NCBI GenBank assembly: GCA_020343555.1
Contig: CP070800.1
Span: 2,047,414 to 2,055,320, forward strand
Reading direction: 5' to 3'
Source of the DNA: Dehalococcoidales bacterium
Lineage (GTDB): Bacteria > Chloroflexota > Dehalococcoidia > Dehalococcoidales > UBA2162
Length of the DNA: 7,907 nucleotides
Under the pieces are notes generated by a model. That model worked only from the letters and a program-made list of their open reading frames with translations, did not search any database and was not told where the DNA came from. The translations under genes were made by a program, and so were the position numbers. This document shows, piece after piece, positions 1-5,705 of this stretch. The first letter of the stretch is position 1, and each line of letters opens with the position of its first letter.

Positions 1-23
1 ACAGCGGATTTTTAGGCTCAAAA

Positions 24-100
24 TGGCGTCCCTGGAGGGATTCGAACCCCCGACTTGCTGCTTAGAAGGCAGCCGCTCTCTCCGACTGAGCTACAGGGAC
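24..100 (-). tRNA. tRNA-Arg (anticodon UCU), CCA end encoded
   Basis: Read on the minus strand this folds as a complete 77-nt tRNA. The 7-bp acceptor stem pairs GTCCCTG with CAGGGAC. The anticodon stem GCTGC/GCAGC encloses the loop CTTCTAA, giving anticodon TCT, which reads AGA/AGG arginine codons. The T arm has the GGTTCGAAT-type loop, with one G-U pair in its stem. A G discriminator base and CCA follow the acceptor stem in the DNA itself. The 3' end points to the left edge of the window, so an element integrated at the tRNA 3' end would lie outside this window, not among the small genes on the right. Confidence 0.97.
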
Positions 101-102
101 GT

Positions 103-159
103 GCAGTCTTACGCATAAATTCTACGATAATTTAGGTAATGAAGCAAGCTGAAGACTGC
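103..159. repeat. 8-bp inverted repeat flanking the tRNA promoter
   Basis: GCAGTCTT at 103-110 and its exact reverse complement AAGACTGC at 152-159 enclose the -35 and -10 boxes of the tRNA promoter. The inner arm lies in the tRNA leader and the outer arm just upstream of the -35 box. It could be a protein-binding arrangement or chance. From 161 to 375 I see no gene and no convincing terminator. Confidence 0.5.
119..147 (-). promoter_or_regulatory. Sigma70-type promoter of the tRNA-Arg gene
   Basis: On the minus strand a -35 box TTGCTT (147-142) is followed, after exactly 17 bases, by a -10 box TAGAAT (124-119). The mature tRNA begins 18 bases after the -10 box, leaving a short 5' leader for RNase P to remove. 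An 8-bp inverted repeat (103-110 and 152-159) brackets this promoter. Confidence 0.7.
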
Positions 160-375
160 CTACTTTATTTCTGAATACAATGATACTACCCAGTAAATCA
201 ATATCTCTCTATGGGATAGATTTACATACTATCAGATACTTTGCTAGAGTCTATTTGAGACTTGCCATATAGAGCAAACCGGCGTGTGCTGATTGTGGAT
301 GTACTTAAAAAGTAAACATTCCTGGTTCGTGGTGAGGGCACGTTCCGGTGAAAAGAATGGGAAAGACCGGCTTAA

Positions 376-576
376 TCAAGGTAAGGGAACCGGTGCCTCT
401 AAATGGCACCACTCAAGGCTGTCCGGTTTGAAGTGGACATACAATCCTGAATTCGTTACCGCAAAATAGCCAGTTATTTCTTCGTCGTCATTTGTCCAGA
501 CATCGATTATTAGTGCTTTAAAGGAATCTCCATATACATCTTGGTATTTTATTTTGTCACCAATATTGAATTCCAT
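376..576 (-). CDS. Small hypothetical protein, 66 aa (paralogue A)
   Basis: The function is not recognised. It starts with ATG at 576, nine bases after a GGAGGG ribosome binding site (minus strand, 591-586). The protein shows NIGDKI near residues 4-9, then an IIDVW segment, then ITGYF, SGLY and a KP...W ending. The pattern of short alternating hydrophobic stretches suggests a compact beta-rich, possibly SH3-like domain; that is inference. About 26 of some 62 aligned residues are identical to the next upstream gene product (607-873), so the two are tandem duplicates. This copy ends soon after the shared core, with a proline-rich APVPLP tail. It is the last gene of the apparent three-gene minus-strand unit. 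Confidence 0.75.
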   Translation of the reverse strand: MEFNIGDKIKYQDVYGDSFKALIIDVWTNDDEEITGYFAVTNSGLYVHFKPDSLEWCHLEAPVPLP

Positions 577-606
577 CGTTTCTATCCCTCCAAGCTTTGC
601 GGTATA

Positions 607-873
607 TTACGCGTTTACCAGGAGTTTATTTTTGGATTCCAGGACATTCAATGAGAGATGATTGTTCTCAAACCAAAAGATTCGATTATCCAGTTTGAAC
701 CAGTTGGGGTAATGCGGTTTTATATTTGTATATAATCCAGAATCCAGTGCCACAAAGTAATCGGTAATATCCCCGCTATGATTTCTCCAGATATCTACTA
801 TCTCTCCTTTTATGCACTCTCTATCATTTTCTTCATTTACATATATAATCTTGTCGCCAATATTAACAGCCAT
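607..873 (-). CDS. Small hypothetical protein, 88 aa (paralogue B)
   Basis: The function is not recognised. ATG at 873 follows an AGGAGG ribosome binding site (minus strand, 889-884) by ten bases. The core matches its neighbour at 376-576: NIGDKI, IVDIW, ITDYF, DSGLY, IKP and a tryptophan near residue 57. It then carries about 25 extra C-terminal residues, including IFWFENN, that paralogue A lacks. There is no signal peptide, membrane helix or cysteine cluster, so a small cytoplasmic protein is likely. It lies 30 bases upstream of paralogue A and 26 bases downstream of the 108-aa gene, which suggests a single transcript. Retention of two diverged copies with good ribosome binding sites argues that both are translated. 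Confidence 0.78.
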   Translation of the reverse strand: MAVNIGDKIIYVNEENDRECIKGEIVDIWRNHSGDITDYFVALDSGLYTNIKPHYPNWFKLDNRIFWFENNHLSLNVLESKNKLLVNA

Positions 874-899
874 CTCTATATATCCTCCTGAAATTACTT

Positions 900-1226
900 C
901 TATACAACAAGGACGAAAGGACTATCGTCAAAGCTGGGACTCGCTCGATCAGGAATGTCATTAACAACCGTATCAACAGTCTCTTCGGTGTCTATTTCAA
1001 CGATGTCATAACCATTCTCTTTGGTGTCTATTGCAACAACCTTATCATCGTTCTCTTCCAGCAGACTGAAATACATAACAGATAGCAATTGTCTGGATAA
1101 GGTCATTTCCCTGTCATCAAGAAAATTATTAACCTTGCTGGCAAGGCTGGTCAACTCATAGCAAAGATGATCTTGATTCATATTGAGTAACTTTATCAAA
1201 TCTTGAATTTTTTCAATGTTTTCCAA
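900..1226 (-). CDS. Small acidic hypothetical protein, 108 aa, TTG start
   Basis: The function is not recognised. The frame opens with TTG at 1226 and the only ribosome binding site nearby is a weak AAAGG about 11 bases upstream, so this is the least certain of the three small genes. The N-terminal half (about residues 1-58) looks helical: IEKIQDLIKLLN, a middle stretch, then SRQLLSVMYFSLLEE. The C-terminal half is acidic and contains a 12-residue repeat (AIDTKE and EIDTEE) encoded by near-identical DNA at 1017-1037 and 981-1001. It ends in a hydrophobic FVLVV. It is the first gene of the putative minus-strand unit, 26 bases before paralogue B. A later in-frame start cannot be ruled out. Confidence 0.65.
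   Translation of the reverse strand: MENIEKIQDLIKLLNMNQDHLCYELTSLASKVNNFLDDREMTLSRQLLSVMYFSLLEENDDKVVAIDTKENGYDIVEIDTEETVDTVVNDIPDRASPSFDDSPFVLVV
981..1037 (-). repeat. Direct repeat, two 21-nt copies with 36-nt period
   Basis: Copies at 981-1001 and 1017-1037 match at 19 of 21 positions, differing at 986/1022 and 997/1033. The 36-base period is 12 codons, so the repeat keeps the reading frame and produces the two IDT(K/E)E segments in the acidic tail of the 108-aa protein. This points to recent internal duplication. Confidence 0.75.
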
Positions 1227-1303
1227 TCTTTCTCAACCTTTCCGTATTCTAATTTAAAATTGTGAATTGATTTATATTACTGGATTTGTAGTTTTTCGCT
1301 CTG

Positions 1304-1334
1304 TTTATAGAATACACTGGCATTTTGATGTCAG
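1304..1334 (-). promoter_or_regulatory. Possible promoter of the three-gene small-protein unit
   Basis: On the minus strand CTGACA (1334-1329) and TATAAA (1309-1304) resemble -35 and -10 boxes, but the 19-base spacing is long. Transcription would start about 70 bases before the TTG start at 1226. It is the best candidate I found upstream of the unit, and it is weak. Confidence 0.3.
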
Positions 1335-1545
1335 TACATAAATATTACGTAGGATTCCAGTACGGATTTGTGGAGAAACGGTGGGGATGTGAAGAAATGC
1401 AATTATAAGCAGTTGGCAAACACTAATGGATAATAAGATATGAAACTAGTGACTTGAACACTACCGATCAACCTTTCATCGTAAGACTTTATAAAATACA
1501 CTCTTATTATCCGTGTGTACCTAAAAGACCATCCATGGTAATAAT

Positions 1546-1576
1546 TTGTACGATAACCTGCTATAATCGTTGTACG
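1546..1576 (+). repeat. Paired TTGTACG direct repeats around the -10 box
   Basis: TTGTACG occurs at 1546-1552 and 1570-1576, 24 bases apart start to start, one in the promoter spacer and one over the predicted transcription start. A third TGTAC lies at 1516-1520. This placement would suit a repressor that occludes RNA polymerase, but no regulator gene is visible nearby. Confidence 0.45.
1559..1567 (+). promoter_or_regulatory. Extended -10 promoter of the alcohol dehydrogenase gene
   Basis: TGCTATAAT is a perfect TGn plus consensus TATAAT box. It can compensate for the poor -35 region (TAATAA at 17 bases). The predicted start near 1574 gives a leader of under 30 bases before the ATG at 1602. 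Two copies of TTGTACG flank the box and may be an operator. Confidence 0.7.
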
Positions 1577-1601
1577 CAATTATTTATAGGAGGAAGGGAA
1601 C

Positions 1602-2762
1602 ATGGCGTTCAATATCAATCATATGACTCCTGCTTTTTTCGGTGAGGGGACTTCTCTTCAGACCGGTGAAAGGCTGAAGACACTGGGCTGCAAGAAAGTA
1701 CTGGCTGTCTATGACCAGGGAGTCAAAAACGCGGGTATCACGGACAAGATACTGGACAGCATCAGAGAACAGGAGATCGAGGTAGCCGTATTCGAAGGCG
1801 TAAAGCCTGATCCGCCGGATACGATGATCGATGAAGGTGCAGAAGTTGGAAGAAGCGGGGATGTAGACGGTGTGGTCGGGATAGGCGGCGGAAGTACGAT
1901 GGACACGGCTAAGGTGATAAATCTCCTGCTAAATAATCCCGGCAAGGTAAAGGACTACATGGGTACCGGTAAAGAGTTAAAACCGGGTAAACACCTGATC
2001 CTGCTGCCGACTACCTCGGGCACCGGCAGCGAGGTGACCATGTTCGCGGTCGTTACGGATACAGGTGATGAGAACAAGAAGAAAGGTTTTGGAGGGGGGG
2101 GACTGGTCAGGGCTCACCTGGCGATAGTGGATCCCGTGTTGACCGTTGGAATGCCGCCATCGATCACAGCGGATACAGGGATGGATGCTTATGCACACGC
2201 AGCCGAAGCGATCATGGGTAACAACAGGAATCCGATGTCCGACCTTCTCGGAGAACAGGCGATATCTCTAGTGATGGAGTATCTACCGAAGGCAATAGAA
2301 AACGGAAAAGACATGGAAGCAAGGACGCAGATGAGTTACGCGGCAATGCTGGCGGGGTATTCCTTCAATGATTCACTCACTCACATGGGGCATTCACTGG
2401 GACATACTCTCGGTTCGATATTTCACATTCCTCATGGAAATGCTTGCGGCGTGGCGATGCCTGAGATTATAGAATACCTTGCCGAGGATGTTCCCGGACC
2501 GATACGCTTAATCGGGAATGCAATGGGTCTCAATATAAAATCTGATGCGTCACCGAAGGAAGCAGCAGCTCAGGTTGCCGACGAATTAGCTGCCTTCAAT
2601 AAGAAGATCGGGCAGAAAACGCTGAAAGAACTGGGTGTTAAGGAAGAGGACCTGGAAAAGGTAGCCCAGGCAGCTTTCGACCAGGGTATGTGGAGATTGA
2701 GTCCGAGGGAGACTTCTGCCGAAGATATGCTGAGTATACTCGAAGGAGCCTACTCCAGGTAA
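1602..2762 (+). CDS. Iron-containing alcohol dehydrogenase
   Basis: The 386-residue product has the full length of the group III (Fe-type) alcohol dehydrogenases, cytoplasmic NAD(P)-dependent enzymes that interconvert alcohols and aldehydes or ketones. The N-terminal half has the nucleotide-binding GIGGGSTMDTAK (93-104) and LPTTSGTGSE (135-144). The C-terminal half carries the metal ligands expected from FucO: D195, H199 (in DAYAH), H264 and H278 (in IPHG), plus the nearby conserved H268. The ATG is preceded by AGGAGG with eight-base spacing. It has its own promoter and is followed by a terminator hairpin, so it is probably monocistronic. The segment GFGGGG (162-167) is unusual and is encoded partly by a run of eight G. 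The substrate cannot be deduced; annotations such as butanol, lactaldehyde or 1,3-propanediol dehydrogenase would be guesses. Confidence 0.96.
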   Translation: MAFNINHMTPAFFGEGTSLQTGERLKTLGCKKVLAVYDQGVKNAGITDKILDSIREQEIEVAVFEGVKPDPPDTMIDEGAEVGRSGDVDGVVGIGGGSTMDTAKVINLLLNNPGKVKDYMGTGKELKPGKHLILLPTTSGTGSEVTMFAVVTDTGDENKKKGFGGGGLVRAHLAIVDPVLTVGMPPSITADTGMDAYAHAAEAIMGNNRNPMSDLLGEQAISLVMEYLPKAIENGKDMEARTQMSYAAMLAGYSFNDSLTHMGHSLGHTLGSIFHIPHGNACGVAMPEIIEYLAEDVPGPIRLIGNAMGLNIKSDASPKEAAAQVADELAAFNKKIGQKTLKELGVKEEDLEKVAQAAFDQGMWRLSPRETSAEDMLSILEGAYSR

Positions 2763-2791
2763 ATCCGGATGGAAAGGTTGTAGCAGTACAT

Positions 2792-2825
2792 AAGTGGCAC
2801 CCGCTGCGGCGGATGCCACTTTCTT
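2792..2825 (+). terminator. Rho-independent terminator after the alcohol dehydrogenase
   Basis: AAGTGGCA (2792-2799) pairs with TGCCACTT (2814-2821). After one C-A mismatch, CCGC (2801-2804) pairs with GCGG (2809-2812) around a four-base loop. A short T-rich tail (TTTCTT) follows. It starts 30 bases after the dehydrogenase stop codon. Confidence 0.75.
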
Positions 2826-2837
2826 AATCGTATCATT

Positions 2838-2849
2838 CATATTAATATG
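2838..2849. promoter_or_regulatory. 12-bp perfect palindrome upstream of the methyltransferase
   Basis: CATATTAATATG is its own reverse complement. It lies between the terminator and the methyltransferase start at 2883. A poor promoter candidate overlaps it (TTCTTA at 2821-2826, TAATAT at 2843-2848, 16-base spacing), so a bound dimeric regulator would cover the -10 box. AT-rich palindromes of this length can also arise by chance. Confidence 0.35.
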
Positions 2850-2882
2850 TGAAATCTACTACGATGGCAGGAATAACGGGTA

Positions 2883-3686
2883 ATGACCGAAAAGTATGAA
2901 CCTCTATTTAACGCCGGCGCGGCAATCTATGATAGTTTTACCTTTCTACGTAGACCGGCTGAAATGACAGCCGAGAAAGCGCAGCTATTGCCGGGACAGA
3001 AAGTGTTGGATATTGCCTGCGGTTCGGGCTGGGCAACGATGAAAGCGACACGGATAGTCGGTGAACAAGGACGCGTTATCGGCATCGATATTGCTGACAA
3101 ACTGCTGGACATCGCTAGGCAGAAAGCTGTTTCATCCGGATTTGTAAATATTGAGTATCTCGAAGGTGATGTTCACAACCTGTTTTTCAATGACAGCTGT
3201 TTCGATTCTGTAATCTACGCTTCATCTCTGTTCATGTTCAGTGATATTCCCAGGGCAATCCATGAATGTTATCGTGTTCTGAAAACAGGCGGTACGATGA
3301 TATTTTCAACTTTCGGTAAGAACATATTTCAACCGGTGAACGGATTATTAAACGACCGGATAGCAAAATATGAAAACAATCGACTTCTGATGTCCGCAAT
3401 ATCAGTTACTGATACTCCTGAAAAATGTCGTGATATCTTTACCGGCGAAGGTTTCGATAATATTGAGATCACAGAAGAAAACCTTGTTTGCAGTTTTCCT
3501 GATAAAGAAGAATGCTGGCGGCAGATATCAGGTTCACTCATCGTGAGACCGAGATTAAAAGTTCTCAGTCCTGACAGGTACAAGGTACTAAAGGAAGAAA
3601 TTCTTTCGGAACTCGAAAAACTCGATACCTTTCAGGATATTTCTGTTGACGTTCCAGTCATAATTAGTAAAGTTACGAAACTTTGA
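2883..3686 (+). CDS. Class I SAM-dependent methyltransferase (UbiE/Methyltransf_11-like)
   Basis: The 267-residue product transfers a methyl group from S-adenosylmethionine to an unknown acceptor, probably a small molecule. The Rossmann-fold signatures are clear: motif I VLDIACGSG at 41-49, acidic D69 ending strand 2 (VIGIDI), EGD at 94-96 for the adenine ring, FDSVIYASSLFMF at 107-119, and RVLKTGGTMIFSTF at 131-144. The N-terminal YEPLFNAGAAIYD resembles the cap found in UbiE/COQ5-type enzymes. The C-terminal 110 residues are less conserved and probably set the substrate. ATG at 2883 has only a weak CAGGA ten bases upstream, implying modest translation. No terminator follows; instead the promoter of the next gene overlaps its stop codon, so some read-through into that gene is likely. 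Confidence 0.92.
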   Translation: MTEKYEPLFNAGAAIYDSFTFLRRPAEMTAEKAQLLPGQKVLDIACGSGWATMKATRIVGEQGRVIGIDIADKLLDIARQKAVSSGFVNIEYLEGDVHNLFFNDSCFDSVIYASSLFMFSDIPRAIHECYRVLKTGGTMIFSTFGKNIFQPVNGLLNDRIAKYENNRLLMSAISVTDTPEKCRDIFTGEGFDNIEITEENLVCSFPDKEECWRQISGSLIVRPRLKVLSPDRYKVLKEEILSELEKLDTFQDISVDVPVIISKVTKL

Positions 3687-3711
3687 CTTCATAGATAAAT
3701 ACTCCTAGAAT
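3683..3711 (+). promoter_or_regulatory. Sigma70 promoter of the UroD-like gene
   Basis: TTGACT (3683-3688) and TAGAAT (3706-3711) are separated by exactly 17 bases, each one mismatch from consensus. The -35 box contains the TGA stop codon of the methyltransferase (3684-3686). The expected start near 3718 gives a leader of about 47 bases. Confidence 0.75.
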
Positions 3712-3752
3712 AAACCATAATTATTTTGCATCTGAACGTTCTCGAAAAACAA

Positions 3753-3758
3753 AGGAGG
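3753..3758 (+). promoter_or_regulatory. Ribosome binding site that fixes the UroD-like start
   Basis: AGGAGG sits seven bases before the ATG at 3766 but only one base before the in-frame TTG at 3760. The ATG is therefore the real start, and the product is 443 residues rather than 445. Confidence 0.85.
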
Positions 3759-3765
3759 ATTGGTT

Positions 3766-5097
3766 ATGGATAGCGAAAATAAGATATTGACGCCTGCAGA
3801 GAAAAGAGAAAAACGTTTTGAAGCCTGGCTGACGCCACCGGATATCGAATTCAACAGCCCTGAAGCAGAGAAAGCCTATCATGAAAGACTGAAGAGGATA
3901 ACCGACGCCTACAGGATGAAAGTACCCGACAGGGTACCCGTTTCGTTACCTATCGGTAATTTTCCCGCGTATTATGCTGGAGTCAGTCTCAAGTCAATCA
4001 TGTATGACTACGAAGAAATGTATCGAGTGTGGGACAAGTACCTCCAGGACTTTGAAATGGATTCATATACCGCTCCGGCGATGGTTTTGCCTGGAAGAGT
4101 ATATGATCTTTTGGATTATAAGGGTTATAACTGGCCGGGGCATGGTCTGCCGGACGACGCTACCGGACACCAGTATGTTGAAGGCGAGTACATGATGGCG
4201 GATGAATACGACCTGCTTATCAGGAATCCATCCGATTTCTGGATGAGGACGTATCTACCGAGAGTGCTTGGAGTGTTCGAACCTTTCAGAACTCTGCAGT
4301 CTCTGACCGATATCTGGGAAATGCCCGGTACTTATTTCATGCCGTTTATGGCGCCTGAGATGAAACAATCGTTACAATCTCTGATGGATATCGGAGATGA
4401 ACTGGCGAAGTGGATAGCCGTGGTCGGCAGGTGTACCGTAGAGGCGACGAAGGCAGGGATACCAACAGCGATGCGCGGTAACCTGGCGAAAGCTCCGTTC
4501 GATACTATTGGTGATACACTGAGAGGAACCCGCGGCATAATGATGGATATGCTTAAGCAACCGGATAAGCTGCTTGAAGCCATCGATGTTATTACAGAAC
4601 TTTCCATCAGTTCAACCATAGCATCAATTAATGCCACGAATGGTATTATGGCATTTTTCGTGCTGCACAAAGGTGCCGATGGATTCCTGTCGCCGTCACA
4701 GTTCGATAAGTTTTATTGGCCATCATTCAGGAAATTCATGGTGGCGTTGATCGATGAAGGAATTATACCGGTACTCTTTGCTGAAGGCAGCTATGACACC
4801 CGTATCGAGCATTTTACAGAATTTAATAAGGGAGAAGTTGCCTGGTTGTTCGACCAGACCGATATGGCTCGGGCTAAGAAAATATTAGGTGATAAATGTT
4901 GCATCTCGGGTAATGTTCCTACTTCGTTATTAACTACCGGTACTGCGGAACAGACGAAGGAGTATTGTCGTAAACTGATAGAAGCCTGTGCTCCGGGAGG
5001 TAGTTTCATACTTGCCGGCGGTGCGAATATAGATACCGGCAAGGCGGAAAACCTGAGAGCGATGATGGAAGCCGCCAAGGAGTACGGAGTCTATTAG
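3766..5097 (+). CDS. Uroporphyrinogen decarboxylase (URO-D) family protein, non-haem type
   Basis: This 443-residue protein belongs to the URO-D superfamily, which includes true UroD and the cobamide methyltransferases MtaA/MtbA, but it is neither. A 50-residue N-terminal extension precedes DRVPVSLPIGNF (55-66). The C-terminal barrel half has the family order: IIPVLFAEG (333-341), GEVAWLFDQTDMARAKKILGD (two pieces, 356-376), ISGNVPTSLL (380-389) and NLRAMMEAAKEYG (429-441). MtaA/MtbA have a zinc-binding HxCG where this protein has FAEG, and a late cysteine where it has LAGGAN, so all three zinc ligands are replaced. True UroD's N-terminal arginine-rich substrate motif is also absent. A role in an anaerobic methyl-transfer or decarboxylation pathway is possible but unproven. 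It has its own promoter and an excellent ribosome binding site. Confidence 0.9.
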   Translation: MDSENKILTPAEKREKRFEAWLTPPDIEFNSPEAEKAYHERLKRITDAYRMKVPDRVPVSLPIGNFPAYYAGVSLKSIMYDYEEMYRVWDKYLQDFEMDSYTAPAMVLPGRVYDLLDYKGYNWPGHGLPDDATGHQYVEGEYMMADEYDLLIRNPSDFWMRTYLPRVLGVFEPFRTLQSLTDIWEMPGTYFMPFMAPEMKQSLQSLMDIGDELAKWIAVVGRCTVEATKAGIPTAMRGNLAKAPFDTIGDTLRGTRGIMMDMLKQPDKLLEAIDVITELSISSTIASINATNGIMAFFVLHKGADGFLSPSQFDKFYWPSFRKFMVALIDEGIIPVLFAEGSYDTRIEHFTEFNKGEVAWLFDQTDMARAKKILGDKCCISGNVPTSLLTTGTAEQTKEYCRKLIEACAPGGSFILAGGANIDTGKAENLRAMMEAAKEYGVY

Positions 5098-5104
5098 TAA
5101 ATAA

Positions 5105-5132
5105 TTGACATAATTATTTATCAGGTTTTAAA
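5105..5132 (+). promoter_or_regulatory. Promoter with consensus -35 upstream of the SnoaL-like gene
   Basis: TTGACA (5105-5110) is a perfect -35 box, starting seven bases after the UroD-like stop codon. TTTAAA (5127-5132) is a fair -10 box at 16-base spacing. Transcription from about 5139 would place the hairpin at 5165-5207 in the leader of the next gene. Confidence 0.55.
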
Positions 5133-5164
5133 GATAGTTCATTATACGAGTGCAATGAGCAGAG

Positions 5165-5207
5165 AAAGGGTACCGAATATCGTTCCATGTGGTTGATGGT
5201 ACCCTTT
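5165..5207 (+). terminator. Long-stem hairpin: terminator or leader attenuator
   Basis: AAAGGGTACC (5165-5174) and GGTACCCTTT (5198-5207) form a perfect 10-bp stem around a 23-base loop. Only ATTATC follows, so the T-tract is poor unless the TTT of the stem counts. It can serve as a terminator for the UroD-like transcript. Because a promoter candidate lies upstream of it, it may also control read-through into the gene at 5232. The loop contains CCATGTGG, a weak inner dyad. Confidence 0.6.
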
Positions 5208-5231
5208 ATTATCACATGATAAGGAGAAGAT

Positions 5232-5660
5232 ATGTCACTCGAGGAGAATAAAAAACTGGTAGCTGATTTTTTTAATGCCATGAAGATGGCCGATTTAGAG
5301 ACGCTGGATAAAATCACGACCGATGATTTTGCGTTCAAACCTATGATAGGGGAAGGCGGACTTAAGAAAGAAGCCATGCTCAAGATGATAGGCGGCGTCC
5401 TGGATGCTTTTTCTGATCACACCAACCGTATCGACGACATCGTTGCCGAGGGTGATAAGGTTTCGGTCCGAATGACCGTTACCGGCGTTCATACGGGGCA
5501 ATGGGGAAAATTCGCTCCGACAGGGAAATTATTCAAGATCGCGGAATGCTTCTTCCTGCGTATCGAGGACGGCAAGATAGCCGAGTACATGGGCATAAAG
5601 GATGCTCTGGGACAGTACCAGCAGCTGGGAATCCTGCCACCGAATGAAGAAATCGGTTAG
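5232..5660 (+). CDS. SnoaL-like / ester-cyclase family protein (NTF2 fold)
   Basis: At 142 residues this has the usual length of the SnoaL-like branch of the NTF2 superfamily, small cone-shaped cytoplasmic enzymes including polyketide cyclases and ketosteroid-isomerase relatives. The N-terminal helix is ENKKLVADFFNAM (5-17). The family signature VTGVHTGQWGKFAPTGK lies at 83-99, followed by FFLRIEDGKIAEYMGIKD (107-124) and the typical ending QQLGILPP (130-137). H87 and D124 sit in the pocket-lining positions expected of the family. Many homologues are uncharacterised, so the substrate is open. ATG at 5232 follows AAGGAG by five bases. The MFS gene starts 45 bases downstream without a terminator, so they are probably co-transcribed. 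Confidence 0.88.
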   Translation: MSLEENKKLVADFFNAMKMADLETLDKITTDDFAFKPMIGEGGLKKEAMLKMIGGVLDAFSDHTNRIDDIVAEGDKVSVRMTVTGVHTGQWGKFAPTGKLFKIAECFFLRIEDGKIAEYMGIKDALGQYQQLGILPPNEEIG

Positions 5661-5705
5661 AGAGAATTGTCTTTTATCCACAAAAATTATCATCAGAAGT
5701 AGCGT

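Larger units (their letters stand above)
1227..1601. other. Non-coding divergent intergenic region (375 bases)
   Basis: This AT-rich stretch separates the minus-strand small genes from the plus-strand alcohol dehydrogenase. It holds a weak minus-strand promoter candidate (1304-1334), an extended -10 promoter (1559-1567), two TTGTACG repeats (1546-1552, 1570-1576) and a dyad ACCAT-CC-ATGGT (1528-1539). Short repeats also occur: GGATTTGT at 1282-1289 and 1364-1371, and TCAACCTTTC at 1233-1242 and 1468-1477. I see no convincing gene and no tRNA-like or riboswitch-like fold. Confidence 0.6.

Noticed and set aside
392..410. Stem-loop GGTGCC/GGCACC at the end of the 66-aa gene as a terminator
   Set aside because: It lies before the stop codon, has only six pairs and no T-tract on either strand.
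900..1226. Spo0E-like phosphatase relation for the 108-aa protein
   Set aside because: The segment LSRQLL loosely recalls the SQELD motif, but the aspartate is missing and the helix spacing is wrong.
24..1226. Genomic island integrated in the tRNA-Arg gene, with the small genes as cargo
   Set aside because: Integration normally uses the tRNA 3' end, which faces left here. No repeated tRNA fragment or integrase was found on the right.
1233..1477. 10-bp direct repeat TCAACCTTTC at 1233-1242 and 1468-1477
   Set aside because: One copy is largely the weak ribosome binding region of the minus-strand gene. The spacing fits no known arrangement and chance is plausible in AT-rich DNA.
1454..1645. 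Plus-strand 63-aa frame starting with TTG and overlapping the alcohol dehydrogenase start
   Set aside because: No ribosome binding site, low-complexity hydrophobic and cysteine mix, and it covers the dehydrogenase promoter and its AGGAGG in another frame.
4332..4670. 112-aa minus-strand frame inside the UroD-like gene
   Set aside because: Antisense shadow with no start signals; the plus strand is conserved family sequence.
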